Shown here: in pieces, positions 33,290 to 46,412 of the stretch
Layout of the letters: every line of letters begins with the position of its first letter
Numbering within the stretch: the first letter of the stretch is position 1
NCBI GenBank assembly: GCA_026936325.1
Contig: JAPTHN010000014.1
Location: forward strand, 24,287,348-24,351,347
Direction of reading: 5' to 3'
Length of the DNA: 64,000 nt
Origin: Platynereis dumerilii
Taxonomy: Eukaryota; Annelida; Polychaeta; Phyllodocida; Nereididae
Made by a program: the position numbers and the translations under genes
The notes under the pieces: generated by a model
The model's database searches: none
What the model was told of the DNA's origin: nothing
The model's input: the letters and a program-made list of their open reading frames with translations, nothing else

Positions 33290-35470
33290 ACTTACCTATA
33301 TGTTGTGTTAATACCATGATGAGGTTTATCACATCCTATGGTTTTGGATTGTATTTGTTGTAGAATTATCCTATCACTGACCCTAATAAAGGTATTATAG
33401 GCCTTTGTCAGCTCTAACTTCTAAGCCCATTTTACTGGATAAGAAAGTAGGCCTACATGATTTCTTCATTCGATGTAAAAGTGAAATTGGTGAATAGATT
33501 GCCAAGCCAAGTTTTACCATGTAATAGGATCCAATGGTTTCTGGGTTAGGGGTACAAAATAGGAATATTAATGGACTTCAGCTGTATTAGTTTGTTCTTA
33601 TTTCTTCATAAATGTGTTGTTGACAGACATTGATCCCTGTGCCTCTGAAGTCTACTTCAACCGAAGAACCTGGGTGACCTGGTGCATTCACTCAATTTCA
33701 CTGTATTTCATGCAAGCGATTAACCAGATTCCAGTGGTGCATCAAACACAACATTGTGCAGCAGCGAGGCAGCCTGCTGTAGTGGACAGTGGTGAAATGT
33801 CAGAGGCAGAATAGTTGGAATATGACACAGTTAACCCCCTAACATAAGTCTGAACATGTGGGGGAAAAACTGTACGATATATAAAGAACATACATGTGAA
33901 GGAGAACCGTGAAAGTGATGTCAGTGAACCAGGAGCTCACACATAAAATTTGCAGCAAATGCTAGTTGACGAATCTGGAAGCCTATGAAAACAAGGCACT
34001 GCTAGCCACCTAGCGGTGGACTGGCGCAGTGCAATAATCCTCAAATATGTTGCTTTTTGCCCTTAAATTTTTTTTTTTATATCCCTCATGAGGACAATTT
34101 TGGACGACCAAACTTACTGGTGATCAGACGTGCTCACTTTGGCACTCTGTGGAATCTGCTAAAACCAATTCAGGAAAATGTAGTGATATGTGATTGATAA
34201 AAGACATCTTGAAAATTATATTGGAACCATTTTTAATTGTATTGGTCATCATAAAACTTGAAAAAAATGAAAAATAGAAAAAGACTGCTAATGTAACTTG
34301 ATTCCGTCACAGGGCACTGGGGAATTTTCTGTGTTTTGCTGTTTACGCCAATATCAAACATGAAATTCAAAAACTTTATTGAAAAACGTGTCTTATTTGC
34401 CTATATACATCACCAAAATCATAAACGACTGGGTGTGGTAGCTGTTTTTTTTATTGCTAATGTAACTGCAATTTCGCATCTGTCCACTTCATAGTGTTAC
34501 ATTAGCAAAATTTGTTTATGTAAATTACGTTAATGAACACATGATTAGATCTAAAAAAAATTCTGAACTGAAAGTCAGGACTCCCAGGAGCAGGCCAGGG
34601 GTGGTACCATGCTGGTAATTTCATTTATATTGCAGTAGTATCCGCATAAAAAATTCCGACCTCCATCATTTATCGTTGTTACATTAGCACAAGGCCATAT
34701 TTTTAGTTACTCTGATCCACCAATCCAACAGAATTCAGTGTTTACCCATGATTTTATTTAATGGATTGACACAATAAATGATTTAGATATGAGCTTTTTT
34801 TTGTCCTGCCAACTATCCTTAGAAAAAGCACCCTAAGAAAATCTGAGAAGCTACGAATCATTTATGTCTGGCCTTATCAGACTTGTGCTAATGGTAATTA
34901 ATTTTGTAGCTTTTTGTGAAATCTGTCCTAATTTGTTATCAGCAGTTGGAATCAATACTTGAGGTGTGGTCTCAAATGCTCACAAGGAGTGCCCAGATAG
35001 TGATGTCAGTATTCCCTTTAGTTTCCACAAAAACACCTTATCTCCCCGGGCAAGTGCAAAAGTATTTTTATTGGTCGTCAACTCGGGAACCAAATTTTGA
35101 AGTTTATAAATTGGCTGACCACATTTTCTTCTGAAAAAAAAAGTTCTTTCCCACGTGACACTGGAAAAAAGTTAGTTCAGAACATGGAAGGAAAAAAAGG
35201 CGTTTCCACCTCTAGCTGGGGTACTGTAAAGTTAAAATTGCGAAAATAGTTCGTCCCAACCATTGTCTGGTTGGCCCCTTAAAATATTTCTTGAAAATAT
35301 GTGACTTAATTTCGGAATTTGAAAATTGTTATGATATGATGTGGCATCAAAATTACCAAAACACATACAATGCAGTGAAAATACAGTAGTGGCAATGGTG
35401 AACACCTTCATCATTGGTCGTGACTTTGGTTTTTGACCAAGTCGCAATAAGAGTGACATGGTTCAGAGCC
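33290..35470. other. Unassigned stretch with GCTAATGTAAC words
   Basis: No gene recognised. GCTAATGTAAC occurs forward near 34287 and 34457, and as GTTACATTAGCA near 34496 and 34677. This forward-forward-reverse-reverse order recalls subterminal motifs of a DNA element, but no ends were defined. Confidence 0.4.
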
Positions 35471-35479
35471 ACTTTTACA

Positions 35480-37075
35480 ATTTTTCTTTATGAAAGTTTC
35501 TGTATGCTCAGAAAGGATATTAAGTGACACTTGTGCAAAGTTTTATGGTTATATCAATAATATAAGTTGGTTGTAAAAAGCTCTCTTAAAATGTGTGCCT
35601 TTTTGGTGTTGTTGAGTTACATTTTTCTGGCATTTTTAAGCCATTTTGTAAAATTTTGTCAGACGACACTCTAATTATAAAGCTTAATTAGTGCCAAGCA
35701 TTCGGTTGTATAAGACTAATGATTGAAAAATCAATCCCTGCCCTCCATGAGTTAACAACATTCTTTTTTTTTAAGTTCATAATTGGCTAGTCATCTTGCA
35801 GTTGAGACTACTTTATTTATACAAATATCAATCCTAGTGATGTTCTTTTCAGGCCTAATTGAATTCGATATAAATTTTCTATAGATGAAATATCACCGAG
35901 TTCAAAATTAATTGCCTATTATATTATAGTTTTTATCAGACCAAATTGATTATGAAAGTTTCTGAAAGAAAACAATAAATAAAATGTCAATATTATATTT
36001 TAAATTGTAACTAAGAACTGCATATGCTTAACTGAAGGCTTTGTATTATGTACCTAGATCCTTCTTGTAAGCTTAAGCAATTAAATAGAAAAGTTCAGCT
36101 TGCAAAGAAACAGAAATGTCAATAGTGGTAATGCAAGTTGCAATAAACATGGCATGATCCAGCCTAATTTACAATTTTTATTTGTGAATTTTCTGGACAT
36201 TCAGAATGGCCATTAAGTTACACCACTGCAAAGTTCATGGCTATATCCTGGGCTTTGGAGTCGGGTAACAAGTGAACTGACTCAGACTCTGACTCCTTTG
36301 GCTTTCGGAAAAGCGACTCTTACTCCGACTCCTTTGGTCTCCTGAATTAAGACTCCGACTCTGACTCCCGCTTACCGGCATTATTGCACACAAATATTAT
36401 GTGATTAATAGTAAAATGTATTATACAAATTTTTCATAGGATTTTGTACGTGAACTCTTGTGTACGAAGTTATGTGTAAAATTTGAGATAAATTCCACAT
36501 TTTTGTGACTGTGCTTTTGGAAATTATATTAACCATTTTTAGGAGTCTGGAATCACCTTTCATTTCATTTTCGACTCCGACTCTGACACCACCAGAAAAT
36601 CAAAGTTCGACTCCGACTCCACCCGAAAACCTTCGCCTCCACAACAACAAATCTTGACTCCTACTCCGACTCCAAAGCCTTGGCGATATCTATAAGTTCT
36701 GAAGCTGTCTTAAAATTTGTGCATTTTAATGCTGCTGAGTTATTTTTTCAGGTGTTTTTCATGAGTCAGTTAGTAAAATGTTGACAGTCGATACTTCCCT
36801 GATATTCCTCAATTAGTGTTAAACAACCAGTTTTATAAGACCAATTAGTGACAAATCGATCTATGCCTTTCATGAGTTACAAGTGAAGTTTTTGACAGGC
36901 CTCATTGAATTAATTTGACAGTTTCTGGCAATAAAAAACCACAAGAGTTTAATAATTGCTAAATGGATTACAGTTTTTTATGGACCTCGTTGACTTTGAA
37001 AAATTCCTTCGGAAAAACTGTATATGTAAATGCAATATTTTTAAGTGTAACCAAGAACTGTATATGCTTTGCATA
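35480..37075. repeat. Diverged tandem duplication, one copy split by a hAT MITE
   Basis: About 35490-36030 aligns with about 36195-37070. Shared words include GCAAAGTT.ATGG.TATATC, CTTAAAAT.TGTGC, and a GTAAC.AAGAACTG.ATATGC right end. The second copy carries the 435-bp element at 36248-36682 exactly where the first reads GGTTATATCAATAATATAAG. Confidence 0.7.
36248..36682. mobile_element. hAT-like MITE rich in GACTCC
   Basis: 435 bp with ends CTGGGCTTTGGAGTCGG and CCGACTCCAAAGCCTTG. Flanks GCTATATC (36240-36247) and GCGATATC (36683-36690) form an 8-bp duplication with one mismatch. GACTCCGACTCC/GACTCTGACTCC words are repeated near both ends. The older duplicate near 35545-35560 serves as a diverged empty site. 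Confidence 0.8.
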
Positions 37076-37264
37076 CACATCGATTCTTACGGACACTCTC
37101 TAGAAAATTATATCAAATATATAGAAAATATGTTTAAAATTGAATAGATATACAGTAATGCAATTTTACATATAAACATAGGCTGCGTAGCAGCAAACCT
37201 TCAGCGAAAAAACAACATTTTAAAAGGACACCATTACACCATGAAAGTGATGTGAACAGCATTG

Positions 37265-38194
37265 CCTCTGGGCACAACCACCCCTCGGGGCATAACCACC
37301 CACCAGTGGTTCCTGGGAGTTGGTGCCATTTAGTGAAAATATTGTTAGTGGAGGCGATTTAACTTCTGTCAGACACCTTTTTAATAGAATAGCGTTCAGG
37401 CGAATGGCAGGACCAAACTTGCAAGCTCGGTTTGTTTAGATTTAAGCGATTTCATCTTATTTTTACGTGTGACAGTGTTTGATGACATTTACCGTAAAGG
37501 AGATGGAAGGGACTGGTGATAGGCATTGTGTTGGTTCATATACCTACTAATTTTCAAATGGGATTTAACTGTCATTAAATTACGTCATGAGTGATAATAG
37601 GGGTTGCAGTGGTTTTACCCCAACATGGGGCATAACCACCGGCCCCCGGAAAAAATACCATAAGGGAGTGATAGGAACAGAAGGGCTATATCAGAAAATG
37701 TACTGTAAATGTGTGAAAAACTTGGGCAGGGGTAACATAGATTACGTTATTTGGGCTGTCTGAAAAATGTGAAGATCGGTATTGGAGGCAGAGAAATATA
37801 TCAGGAATCATTACCACAGCAAAAGTGAGGACACGGATACTGTTGATATTTTCCAAGTCAAGTGCACCTGCATTTTCATCAGAAAGGGAAAGAGTATCCT
37901 TCGACCACATATGGAAATCCTCTGCTTTTTGTGTCCCTAGTAACTTGGGGGTGTTGGATATGCCCCATGAGGTGGGTGGTTATGCCCCAAACATGGGGCA
38001 TAACCACCCACATGGCACCAAAAACTATTTCATATCCCTATGCTAAAAGGGAGAGTCATTTGATGCTGATGGTAGGGCATATGATTGCACTCTAAGAGTT
38101 TGTCATACTGCCGGCAGAAGTTCTTGATTGTGTTGGTCATTGCAATTTCACAAGACATTTTGCCCTAGGGGGGTGGTTATGCCCCACTTTCCCC
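37265..38194. mobile_element. G-rich element, family E (GGGGCATAACCACC word)
   Basis: The right end reads GTGGTTATGCCCCACTTTCCCC followed by TA (38195-38196), so in complement the terminus is TA then GGGGAAAGTGGGGCATAA. The GGGGCATAACCACC word occurs forward near 37289, 37626 and 37995 and in complement near 37975 and 38172. A matching left terminus was not found, so the left limit is the first motif. It is non-coding. Confidence 0.6.
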
Positions 38195-38409
38195 TATGCC
38201 CGTCTGCATGCCAGGGTATGTTGAGCGATGGAAAGACCTTACTAGACCAGTATACACATAATATGGACCAGTTTCATACATAAACAAGGAATAAGTTGTG
38301 AGGTATGGGTCAGAATATTTCAAAAAACATTAAGAGTAACTATCAAGCAGACCAACAAAAGGCACTAAAATATTATATAGGGAATGTATATAAACTTTCC
38401 TCTATGGAC

Positions 38410-39060
38410 ACTAAATGATGGCCAAGTTTTGGTCTGGAAACAAATATAATAATTTTAATATTTTTTTGTCAATATTTCAAGATGCATAGAATATCCATGA
38501 ATTCACCTACACAAATTAATCATATAGGTGACAATTGTAACAAATTCCATCAATCTACATGCAATTGTGGCCAAGTTTTGGCCCGAAATGAAAAAAATAA
38601 TTTTAATAAATTTTTCTCAATATTTCAAAAAGTATAGAATATCAATCAATCAGACCATAAAAAGGCACAACTAGACGATATAGGCTACATGTGTAAAAAA
38701 ATTCATCCATGTACATTTAACAGGGGCTGAGTCCTTGCCTGGAAATTAAAATAATATATATTTTTATTTTTGTCAATATTTCAAAAAGTACAAAATATAT
38801 ATCCATGAAACCATCAAAAGGCACAACAAGACCATACAGGCTACATATGTACCAAATTTCATCCATGTACATGCAATAGGGGCCGAGTCCTGGCCCGGAA
38901 ACAAAAAAATTAACTTTTTGTATTTTTATCAATATTTCAAAAATAAAAAAAGTTCCATCAATCAGACCATCAAAAGGCACAACTAGGCCACACAGGCTAT
39001 ATGTGTACCAAATTTCATCCATGTACATTCAATAGGGGCTGAGTACTGGCCCAGAAACTA
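38410..39060. repeat. Satellite of about 155 bp, just over four units
   Basis: The mark GGCC(A/G)AGT..TGGCC.GGAAAC recurs at about 38419, 38572, 38724, 38880 and 39036. Each unit has CAATATTTCAAAAA and CACAACTAG and a CATCCATGTACAT stretch. Units get more alike toward the right. The last units are 156 bp and stay open on the minus strand as a 52-residue repeat with GLVVPFDG, which I regard as fortuitous. Confidence 0.85.
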
Positions 39061-39190
39061 TCTATCCGCCCGCCGCCCGGACGCCCGACCGCCCGGACGC
39101 CCGCCCGGCGGACGGACAACTTTTGACCAAAGTGATAACAATACCTTCTTCGAAATTAGGCACACCCCATGTTGTTCACTTTGTGAAGGC
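39060..39190 (-). repeat. CCGCCCGG-rich repeat plus dispersed flank
   Basis: GCCCGCC/GGACG low complexity followed by CAACTTTTGACCAAAGTGAT and ACCTTCTTCGAA. Reverse complement of the repeats near 5580-5665 and 18178-18270. Confidence 0.65.
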
Positions 39191-41200
39191 ATAACAAGTT
39201 CTGAGATATACAAATGATCGATCGGTCGATATATTCCAGTAGTCTTATAATATTGGAATGGCTAAGGAATGCATGGTTTTTCTATCGGGTCGAAGTTAGA
39301 GGCATCTTGCTTTTTTGAAATATTTTGTGTTGTGTACTGCTTCTTTTGCACATGAAACTGCATTTCAATAGGTTACAGTAGACGAACTTCGAGTGCTTAC
39401 AAAGGACTGGTTTCAGAGCATCAATTAGGTCACTAATGCTGTTGCTTCAATCTTTACCATTGAAAGTGGTGGTTCTTTCACTGACTCATATGACTTCTAA
39501 TGATGTGTATAGATGCAGCAGTGACCAATACCTGGCTCAGTGACGTGTATCAGAGCAATGCTAAGTGAAGGGGCAGGAGAACAGTTGTCATATAAAGTGC
39601 AGTGACTGAGTCATAAACCTGACCCATTTGACAATAATCATTGCTCTCTTCATGAAAGATGTGTTGTTGACACAGTCAGTCAACATGAAAGCTTATCCAT
39701 CTGAATTGCGATAGTGAGTTATAAATCATGGCAGAAGTGTGACAGAATTATATGCATGCTTGTGTCTAAGCAGGGTTTTTGTGTATATATATAAAATGTA
39801 GCAACCTGTTTGATGAACAAGGGAGCTACACACAAAAACCAGGAGCATCCCTCCATTGCATAGCTCGTTTACACTTGCCCTGCCAACAAGTCCAATAAAA
39901 ATCTGAAGTATTCAATCATTCATAGCTTTTTTCTGGCCAGAAATATCTATAATTTAGATAATCTATTGTGTTTTTCCTCAAGGAAATATTTGGAACAACA
40001 AACAGACAACTGTTGAACAATTAAACATTCAAACATAGATACAATTGCTTTGAATATCTCAAACTGTGAATTCTTTTTGTCACACCAGAGGAAGATTAAT
40101 CTGTTTGTTATAACTTCGCAAAAATGAAGCACTTGTGGTCAGGATCACTCTTAACTTAGAGCTCAACAGGTTCACTAAATTGTGTATGTGCTACCCTCTT
40201 GAATCCATAACAGAAACTACAATCGATCTGACTCTTGTCAGTGAGCTCTAAGAGATTTCAGATTCAGCAACTATCACTTTTTTTAATTGAAGTGGAGTAA
40301 CAACGTGGTCTGTTGAATTAGGTCTAGAATTGAATATTCAATAACTTTTAATCGGCCAGTTTATTGTTAGAATGCTGCTATTGCTGCAAATTGGTACTTG
40401 TTGTGGAACTTTTTTTTGGCGGAATCATTATTTTCCTACCCAGGGAATTGTGAGTCGTCCCAGCCAGACAGCCAAGCATGAAGACCCTCACTTCTCAGTA
40501 TAAGCTTATTAAGCTGGCCCTGACCACAATATACATTATTTGTGAAGTTGTAACAAAAAGATTAACAGACATAATTACCTGTTTCAGATCTCTCAAAGCA
40601 ACTGAATGAATGCTTTAGTGTTTCATTGTTGTCCGTTTGTTGTTTCAATTAGTTTCTTTGGAGAAAACCATATAAGCTATCATTTAAATCATGCTGGAAA
40701 AGCTGTTAAAGGATTTGAAAACTTCAGAATTTTATGGTACTCATTGGCAGTGCATGTGCACTCATTGATCGTTTAACATTGTTGATTACGATTTGTTTGT
40801 ATCTTGCTGGCAGCTCAGGTGTGCGTATGAGCACAAGTGATGAGGTCCATCTACCTGGACATGACCTGACCTACTTGCATATTGATAACTGTGTCAGCTT
40901 GAGGTCATCCGATTTCTGGCAGACTCTCCAGCTGTGCTGTTTGTTTAGAGTCTGTGAGCAGACTGGGTCAGGATGGACCTGGTCTGGATCTAACACTGGT
41001 TAGCTACAAGATATTGCAAACAAGGTTATACATTTCTGAAAGTTTGTTGTTATTCACAGAAAGGAATTATTCAAACTTACTTAATTTCAATTCTATTGTT
41101 TGTTTGTGGTTCTCTGTTTCTCTAAAACCTATTGTTCCTCAGCAATTTGTCTGGTTTGGTGGGATTTGGTGGTATTAGCTCTGTTACAGTCACTTCAGGT
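39191..41200. other. Unassigned stretch
   Basis: No supportable gene. One imperfect hairpin lies at 39774-39841 (GGTTTTTGTGTATA / ACACACAAAAACC). Open frames here (for example 40734-41003) have no recognisable domain. Confidence 0.4.
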
Positions 41201-41209
41201 GGTCTTAAG

Positions 41210-41335
41210 TTTATGGTCTATGATCTGGTCCTTAACTGAAAAAACTCTAGTAAGGCACCATTACTTGATTTATAAGCTGATTTGTCACCATGCTATGACA
41301 GAAAAACCCTCAATTCTGTCCCAATTATTGTATAA
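41210..41335 (-). mobile_element. Inverted fragment of the family B element
   Basis: CATGCTATGACAGAAAAACC then CTCAATTCTGTCCCAAT is the reverse complement of sequence just inside the left end of the element at 42372-43267 (about 42395-42430), with further diverged matching toward 41215. Confidence 0.65.
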
Positions 41336-42368
41336 TTTTAAAATTCTAATTATGGCACAAATTTCTTAGATAATCGTGCTATTTTGCACATGAAAATTTC
41401 CAAAATTTCCAAAGTTATTATGAATATTTTCAAGACTATTGCAACAATATATACGTTTTGTGCAGAAAGTTGCATTTTTGTGATAATGGTAATAAATTTG
41501 AAATCTCATAGGGATTTCTCAGATAATCTTTTTCAGATTTCTATAATTTTTTGCCGAATCTCTGCAAATATGCTTACAAGTATTATTGATACCAGAGGAG
41601 CTTCATATGAGTTGCCTTGCACAATCTTTTTAAAACAGGTATTTCTAGGATACATGATCTGTGATTATAAATTGAGCACAATTTGGGGGCCCTTAATATG
41701 CAATGGGGCCCAACTTGTCCTCTTGATTTTTCCTAATTTATTTATGGCTTTGTACAAATTTAGGAAAATTTGATATTTTTTTCACCCAATGTGAGCCCCC
41801 CCCCTGAGGTGTGAGGCCTAGGCTATAGCCTACTTAGTACTCAGCCTAATGGATAATCCAGGCCTGGATACTCTTTCAATGGTTCCAGTATCATGTTGTT
41901 TTTTTCTCTGAGCTGCCAAACGGTTTCATAAATAAATGTATCTCCTCAATTTTTACTGGAACAAATGGTGATCAATAGACTTCTGTACAAATTATTCAGC
42001 TAAAGTCCTGTCATATTCAAATTTTCGACTGGCACTCCGTTAACTGCAGAAGAAAGACAGTTTGTTGCTTTATTTACAAGTTCAGAAATGTATAAAATTA
42101 ATGTAAGCAGTAGAGCTCAATCAGAAACAATAAAAAAAAAAAGATATGCAAAAGAGCATCAGCAAGATTTTTACACACTGTACTGACATTTCATTACTTC
42201 ATTTTTAGATGATAATATTTAATTTTTCTATTGAGTCATTCATGAACGCTCGCAATAGAGAATGCCGATTGGTCACCCTATGTTCGCATGAGACAATATG
42301 TGCAGTGATCAAATTTTCTTATTTTATACCCTGGAATCTGCTTTAGTGATGTTTTGAAGTTTTAGTGG
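41336..42368. other. Unassigned AT-rich stretch
   Basis: A 129-codon open frame (41384-41773, plus strand) is Ile/Phe/Lys-rich from AT-rich DNA and shows no domain. A run of C at 41797-41805 is followed by GAGGCCTAGGC-type sequence. Nothing else identified. Confidence 0.35.
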
Positions 42369-42371
42369 GTA

Positions 42372-43267
42372 CCGTAATATGGGGTGAATTGGGACAGAAT
42401 TGAGGGTTTTTCTGTAATAGCATGGTCACAAATCATCTTATAGATAAAAATATGGTGCCTAATTATGTCCAAACTTAAGGTTCAACTATCTCTTGGAGCA
42501 TTAAAAGATATCATTAATTTCCAGTGACTTATTCATGAAAAACCACTGTCCCAATTCACCCCTTATTTTGGGGTGAATCGGGACAGTCCCCTATTTCTAT
42601 AAAATAATACTTCCTGTCATGTTTAAGCGATTGCTAGTTGTGAATGAACATTATAAAATATATTTGACATGGAAAAAAAAAATTTGAAAAAAATCTGAAC
42701 TCAATTACATATAAAATTTCTAGATTTTTAAAAAATATGATGAATGACACAAAAGTATTAAAAAATGTTTTATTCTGTTAATTTTGCTATACATTATTAA
42801 TTCTGAACTAAATGCAGTATTTATGGTGACCAGGTAAATAGCATTCTTTAAAAAGTCATGCTAGTACATTAAAATGAAAATTAGTAGGGTTATTTTTGTT
42901 GATTCCGAAAATTTGTCATTGCCCTGGATCTGAACCTATCACCAAACATACAGAATCCCACATCTAGTAAACTTTTATGGTCCCTTAATTTGTTAATAAA
43001 AGTCTCCTGCAAGATTGGTGCCGCTAATATTTATGATTTTTGTGTTATAAGGAAAGTTTTGACCAGCTGCACAGAATTCGCTTTCTGTACGGCCAAGTTT
43101 AAAGTGCCGCAGCTCCTCACGGCCACAATATGCGTTTTTATGTATGCCAGAAGTGTGCCAAAAATTATGGACCTGGCTTAAACAGAAGTAGCTGTAGTTT
43201 AAGAAATATAACACATTCCTATTCTGTCCCGATTCACCCCAGTGTCCCGATTCACCCCATATTACGG
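42372..43267. mobile_element. TA-flanked element, family B (GGGGTGAATTGGGACAG word)
   Basis: 896 bp with ends CCGTAATATGGGGTGAAT and its complement, and TA on both sides (42370-42371, 43268-43269). The word GGGGTGAATYGGGACAG occurs at the left end, as an inverted pair at 42546-42586 and twice in complement at 43224-43260. No transposase. The TA duplication suggests Tc1/mariner. Confidence 0.82.
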
Positions 43268-43424
43268 TACAAACAATCAAGATTATTAATTGAAATTCTA
43301 AAAAATTGATTCCTAAGACCAATTATTCATGAATTTCAGATCTAATTTGCCAATGACATACTCACTAGGGGCGCTGCAGAAATCTACCTTCTATATCCCA
43401 TACGTACAGTACTGAACTAGAGTA

Positions 43425-44315
43425 GGGCGGGGCAAGAAGGCCGGGTTAGGTGAGAGGCCCCCCTCCCCAGGTTTATATCTAAACTTACATTTTTTGGTGC
43501 ATTTTATTATCAATAGGATTGAAGCTAGAGGCTTTTTAGGTGACGTCACACATTTTCAGGGCAAACAGCACAAAACCATAGCATAAAATAAAGATTAAAG
43601 AAACAAAAGAATGTGCATATTTTTTGCCCCTTTGATTAATTCTTTGAAAGGGGTTGTCAGAAATAACTTTGGAAATTTTTAAAAAGTATAATGGATATCT
43701 GCATTGTTTTACTTTATGACCATCACATAAATATGATTTGGATCATGTTTTTTTTAAATTTTAGTTCAAAACATAGATGTCAAATTAAAATATTTGGGTT
43801 TTGGGCGAGAGGCCCCACATGGTCTGGGGCATGAGGCCCCCTTCACTGAGGCCTCAAAGCTACTTCAGGAACCATTTAATAATGTATACTTTCCATTAAA
43901 TCTTGACAGAATAGCTAATTAAAATAGAAAGAATTTTGCCAAAATTGAAACAGGGTAAAAAAATATTAAAAAATAAATGCATGAACAGAAAAATTCTGAA
44001 ATTCAGAAAAAGTGAAAAGAATGCTTTAAAAATGATAGAAGAACCCCAAGAAATAACTTTCAAGCTGCATGTGCTCGCAAAATAAATTGCCATAGGATTA
44101 TAATGGGGGGCTTCTTGACCGATGGGTGGGGTAAGAAGGCCGTTTTAAATTTTTTACAAAATTGACAGTTACTCCTTTATTAAAATTGGTGGACATTTGT
44201 TTCATTTGTTATAAGTAGAGTCAAGTGATCCCTTTCTGACAGCAAAAGCATTCAAATAATTGACCATAAAAAGTAGGTCAAATCGCGCCTCGAAGTTAAG
44301 GGAGCCTCCCTGCCC
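43425..44315. mobile_element. TA-flanked element, family C (GGCAAGAAGGCC word)
   Basis: Left end GGGCGGGGCAAGAAGGCC and right end GGGAGCCTCCCTGCCC match imperfectly, with TA at 43423-43424 and 44316-44317. GGGGTAAGAAGGCCG recurs near 44129, and GAGAGGCCCC words near 43473 and 43808. It directly follows family B by about 155 bp. Confidence 0.6.
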
Positions 44316-44539
44316 TAGATGTAGATGGTTGGGGACGAAACCATTCGGTTTATATCCCAACTCTTCAATATGCTACCAGTAGCCTATGAAGCAAAATTAA
44401 CGCAAAGCAAAAACTTGAAGGACACACAGCTATGATAACGATAATAATCATTTCATCTGTCTCTGTTTGTGACTGACAAGTGGCTGTCTGTCCCTGCAAA
44501 CTTGAATTGGGTCAACATTTACATATACAGGACAGGTCA

Positions 44540-44815
44540 CCAGATCAAGTAACTCAAACATCTGTTTTTCGAAAAATGGGGAAATTTAGAGTAGCAATTT
44601 AAATCCCCTTTTCATTAAACCCATTTATCTGCTTCCTCCTATTTTAATTTCCCCATTTAATTTTTTTTACTATCTCCTCCTTTGGTGAACTTCCCCACTT
44701 TTTATCAAATTTCCCCATTTGTTGAAAACTATGTCCCCATTTTCTTGCCATTTTACCTATTATTTCCCTATTTTTCTTCCTATTTTGTGGCATATTTCTG
44801 TCACAAGCATTATGC
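44540..44815 (-). repeat. Inverted relative of the Y-unit core
   Basis: Repeated TTTCCCCATTT/CTCCTATTTT words. The reverse complement aligns with diverged Y sequence near 11680-12330 and 23380-23600 (ATGGCATAAAATAGGA, AATGGGGAAATGG). This part of Y is therefore also a dispersed repeat. Confidence 0.6.
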
Positions 44816-45780
44816 AGGCCTACAAGTACGAGAAATTAACAGAAATTGAGATATTCAAGTTTTCGTAAAGGGGAACTTATTTTTGTTGAACCGTTTAGGC
44901 TAAGGTTATTGTGGGGAGTCAAAGCCAGTTGCCTTGGCAAGGAGATTTGGGGTGGAGAGAAAAAAGGAGGGCAAAATAGGTAAACAGAGGACTTCTAACA
45001 CTAAAGTTTCTTACTTTATTTTGGGTTGTACAGTACAGCTTTCTTGGAGTCATATGAGGGGGCAATTTCCAAAAGCATGTGGCTCCCTCTTTTATTTGAC
45101 TAATCTGAGCATAATATTTGACTAATCAACTGTGTCACTTGCATGATTCTTGACAAAATTTGACTAATTAAGACCAATGGCTAACCAACCCAGTGTAAAT
45201 GGTTTTCAGTGCGCAGGGCTTTCAAAACAGCAAATAACTGTCGAACTGTCCCTTGGGGGAGTAACTAATGGTCCAGGTGATTGTTATGACACTGAAAAAT
45301 CATTTAAAAATGAAAAAGCAAAATTAAATATAGATTCCCAGTGCGTAGACCACGTCTCTTGTTACAGGAAGCAAACGAATAAATATTAATTTGTGCAATT
45401 CCTCTGTGTATTTCTGACAATGTGTATTTTATGGCAAAAAGAAAACGAAATATATATTTCAGGATTTTCACATAGTGAAAAGATTATTTTGAACCTGTCA
45501 CCATAGGAGATATGACGTCAAACTTAAGTCACAACATCCAAATCATTGGAAAAATGAATATTGATTTTAGATCTTTAAAGAGCAACTCCAGTAAACTCTA
45601 AATGATTAAAAGCTCTTGGTGAAACGCACTGATACCAACACGTGTCACAATTATGTTGTGTCAAATTGACCTGTTGAGTGAACAAATAGGTCGGTGGGAG
45701 GGGGAGGGGCAGGATGGCTGCAACCCCTCCCCCTCAGCATCAGGGCAAATGGTAAATCAGGGCAACTCCTGATCAATATT
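44816..45780. other. Unassigned stretch
   Basis: No gene or repeat structure recognised apart from a TTTGACTAATC word repeated three times near 45095-45170. Confidence 0.4.
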
Positions 45781-45877
45781 ACTTTGGTAATCACAGAGTC
45801 CTAGTAGACATAAGCGTCATAGGGAGCACTTTGGTAATCACAGAGGCCAACACCTTATACGAGACCAACACCTTATA
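45780..45877. repeat. Minisatellite of about 48 bp, piece 1
   Basis: Units of CACTTTGGTAATCACAGAG then a TAGTAGACATAAGC-type half. Other pieces lie at 47353-47446, 48008-48109 and 49894-49960. A short CCAACACCTTATACGAG duplication is next to the transposon junction. Confidence 0.75.
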
Positions 45878-46412
45878 CGAGGGATTTTCCAAAAGTTCTG
45901 TCCAACTTGTCATAACTTTTGATATATTTCGCATAGGCACATAGAATTTGGGTAAATTTCTATTGAGGTAATATGCAATTGATTTGCCAAATAGGCGTAT
46001 TAGATTCTAAAAATAAATGTAAAATGGTTGTTTTGTTGCCATGGAAACCTTAAGTCATGGAATGCGGCCCAGATTTTGTGGTAATTTCTTACTTTTAGCT
46101 TAACACCTGTCCAGTATAACTGGATTCAGTCACTAAATCGAAGCATATCAATAACTTTTTTCTCACGACAAACAATGGGCATAATATTGTAAAACACTGA
46201 ATAACCATGGAAACAATGTTATTGAACATATTTTAGTCACTTAACCATCCTTGATTCAATAACATCCGTTTTCCGTGAGATGAGCAACTTTATAATTGGT
46301 GTGTGAGATCACATGCATATATAAAATTCATATACATAATAGGAAGATAGTGAGAGTAATAAAACCATCTCAAGTTTATATAGGCCTTTTTGAAGGAATA
46401 GATGACACATTA

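Noticed and set aside
38717-39028. Minus-strand frame with a 52-residue repeat containing GLVVPFDG
   Set aside because: It is the translation of a satellite whose last units happen to be 156 bp; other units are 152-153 bp and break the frame.
39774-39841. Imperfect hairpin GGTTTTTGTGTATA / ACACACAAAAACC
   Set aside because: Arms are short and low-complexity, with no sign of an element.
41384-41773. 129-codon open frame
   Set aside because: Composition follows AT-rich DNA, there is no recognisable domain, and no second copy supports it.
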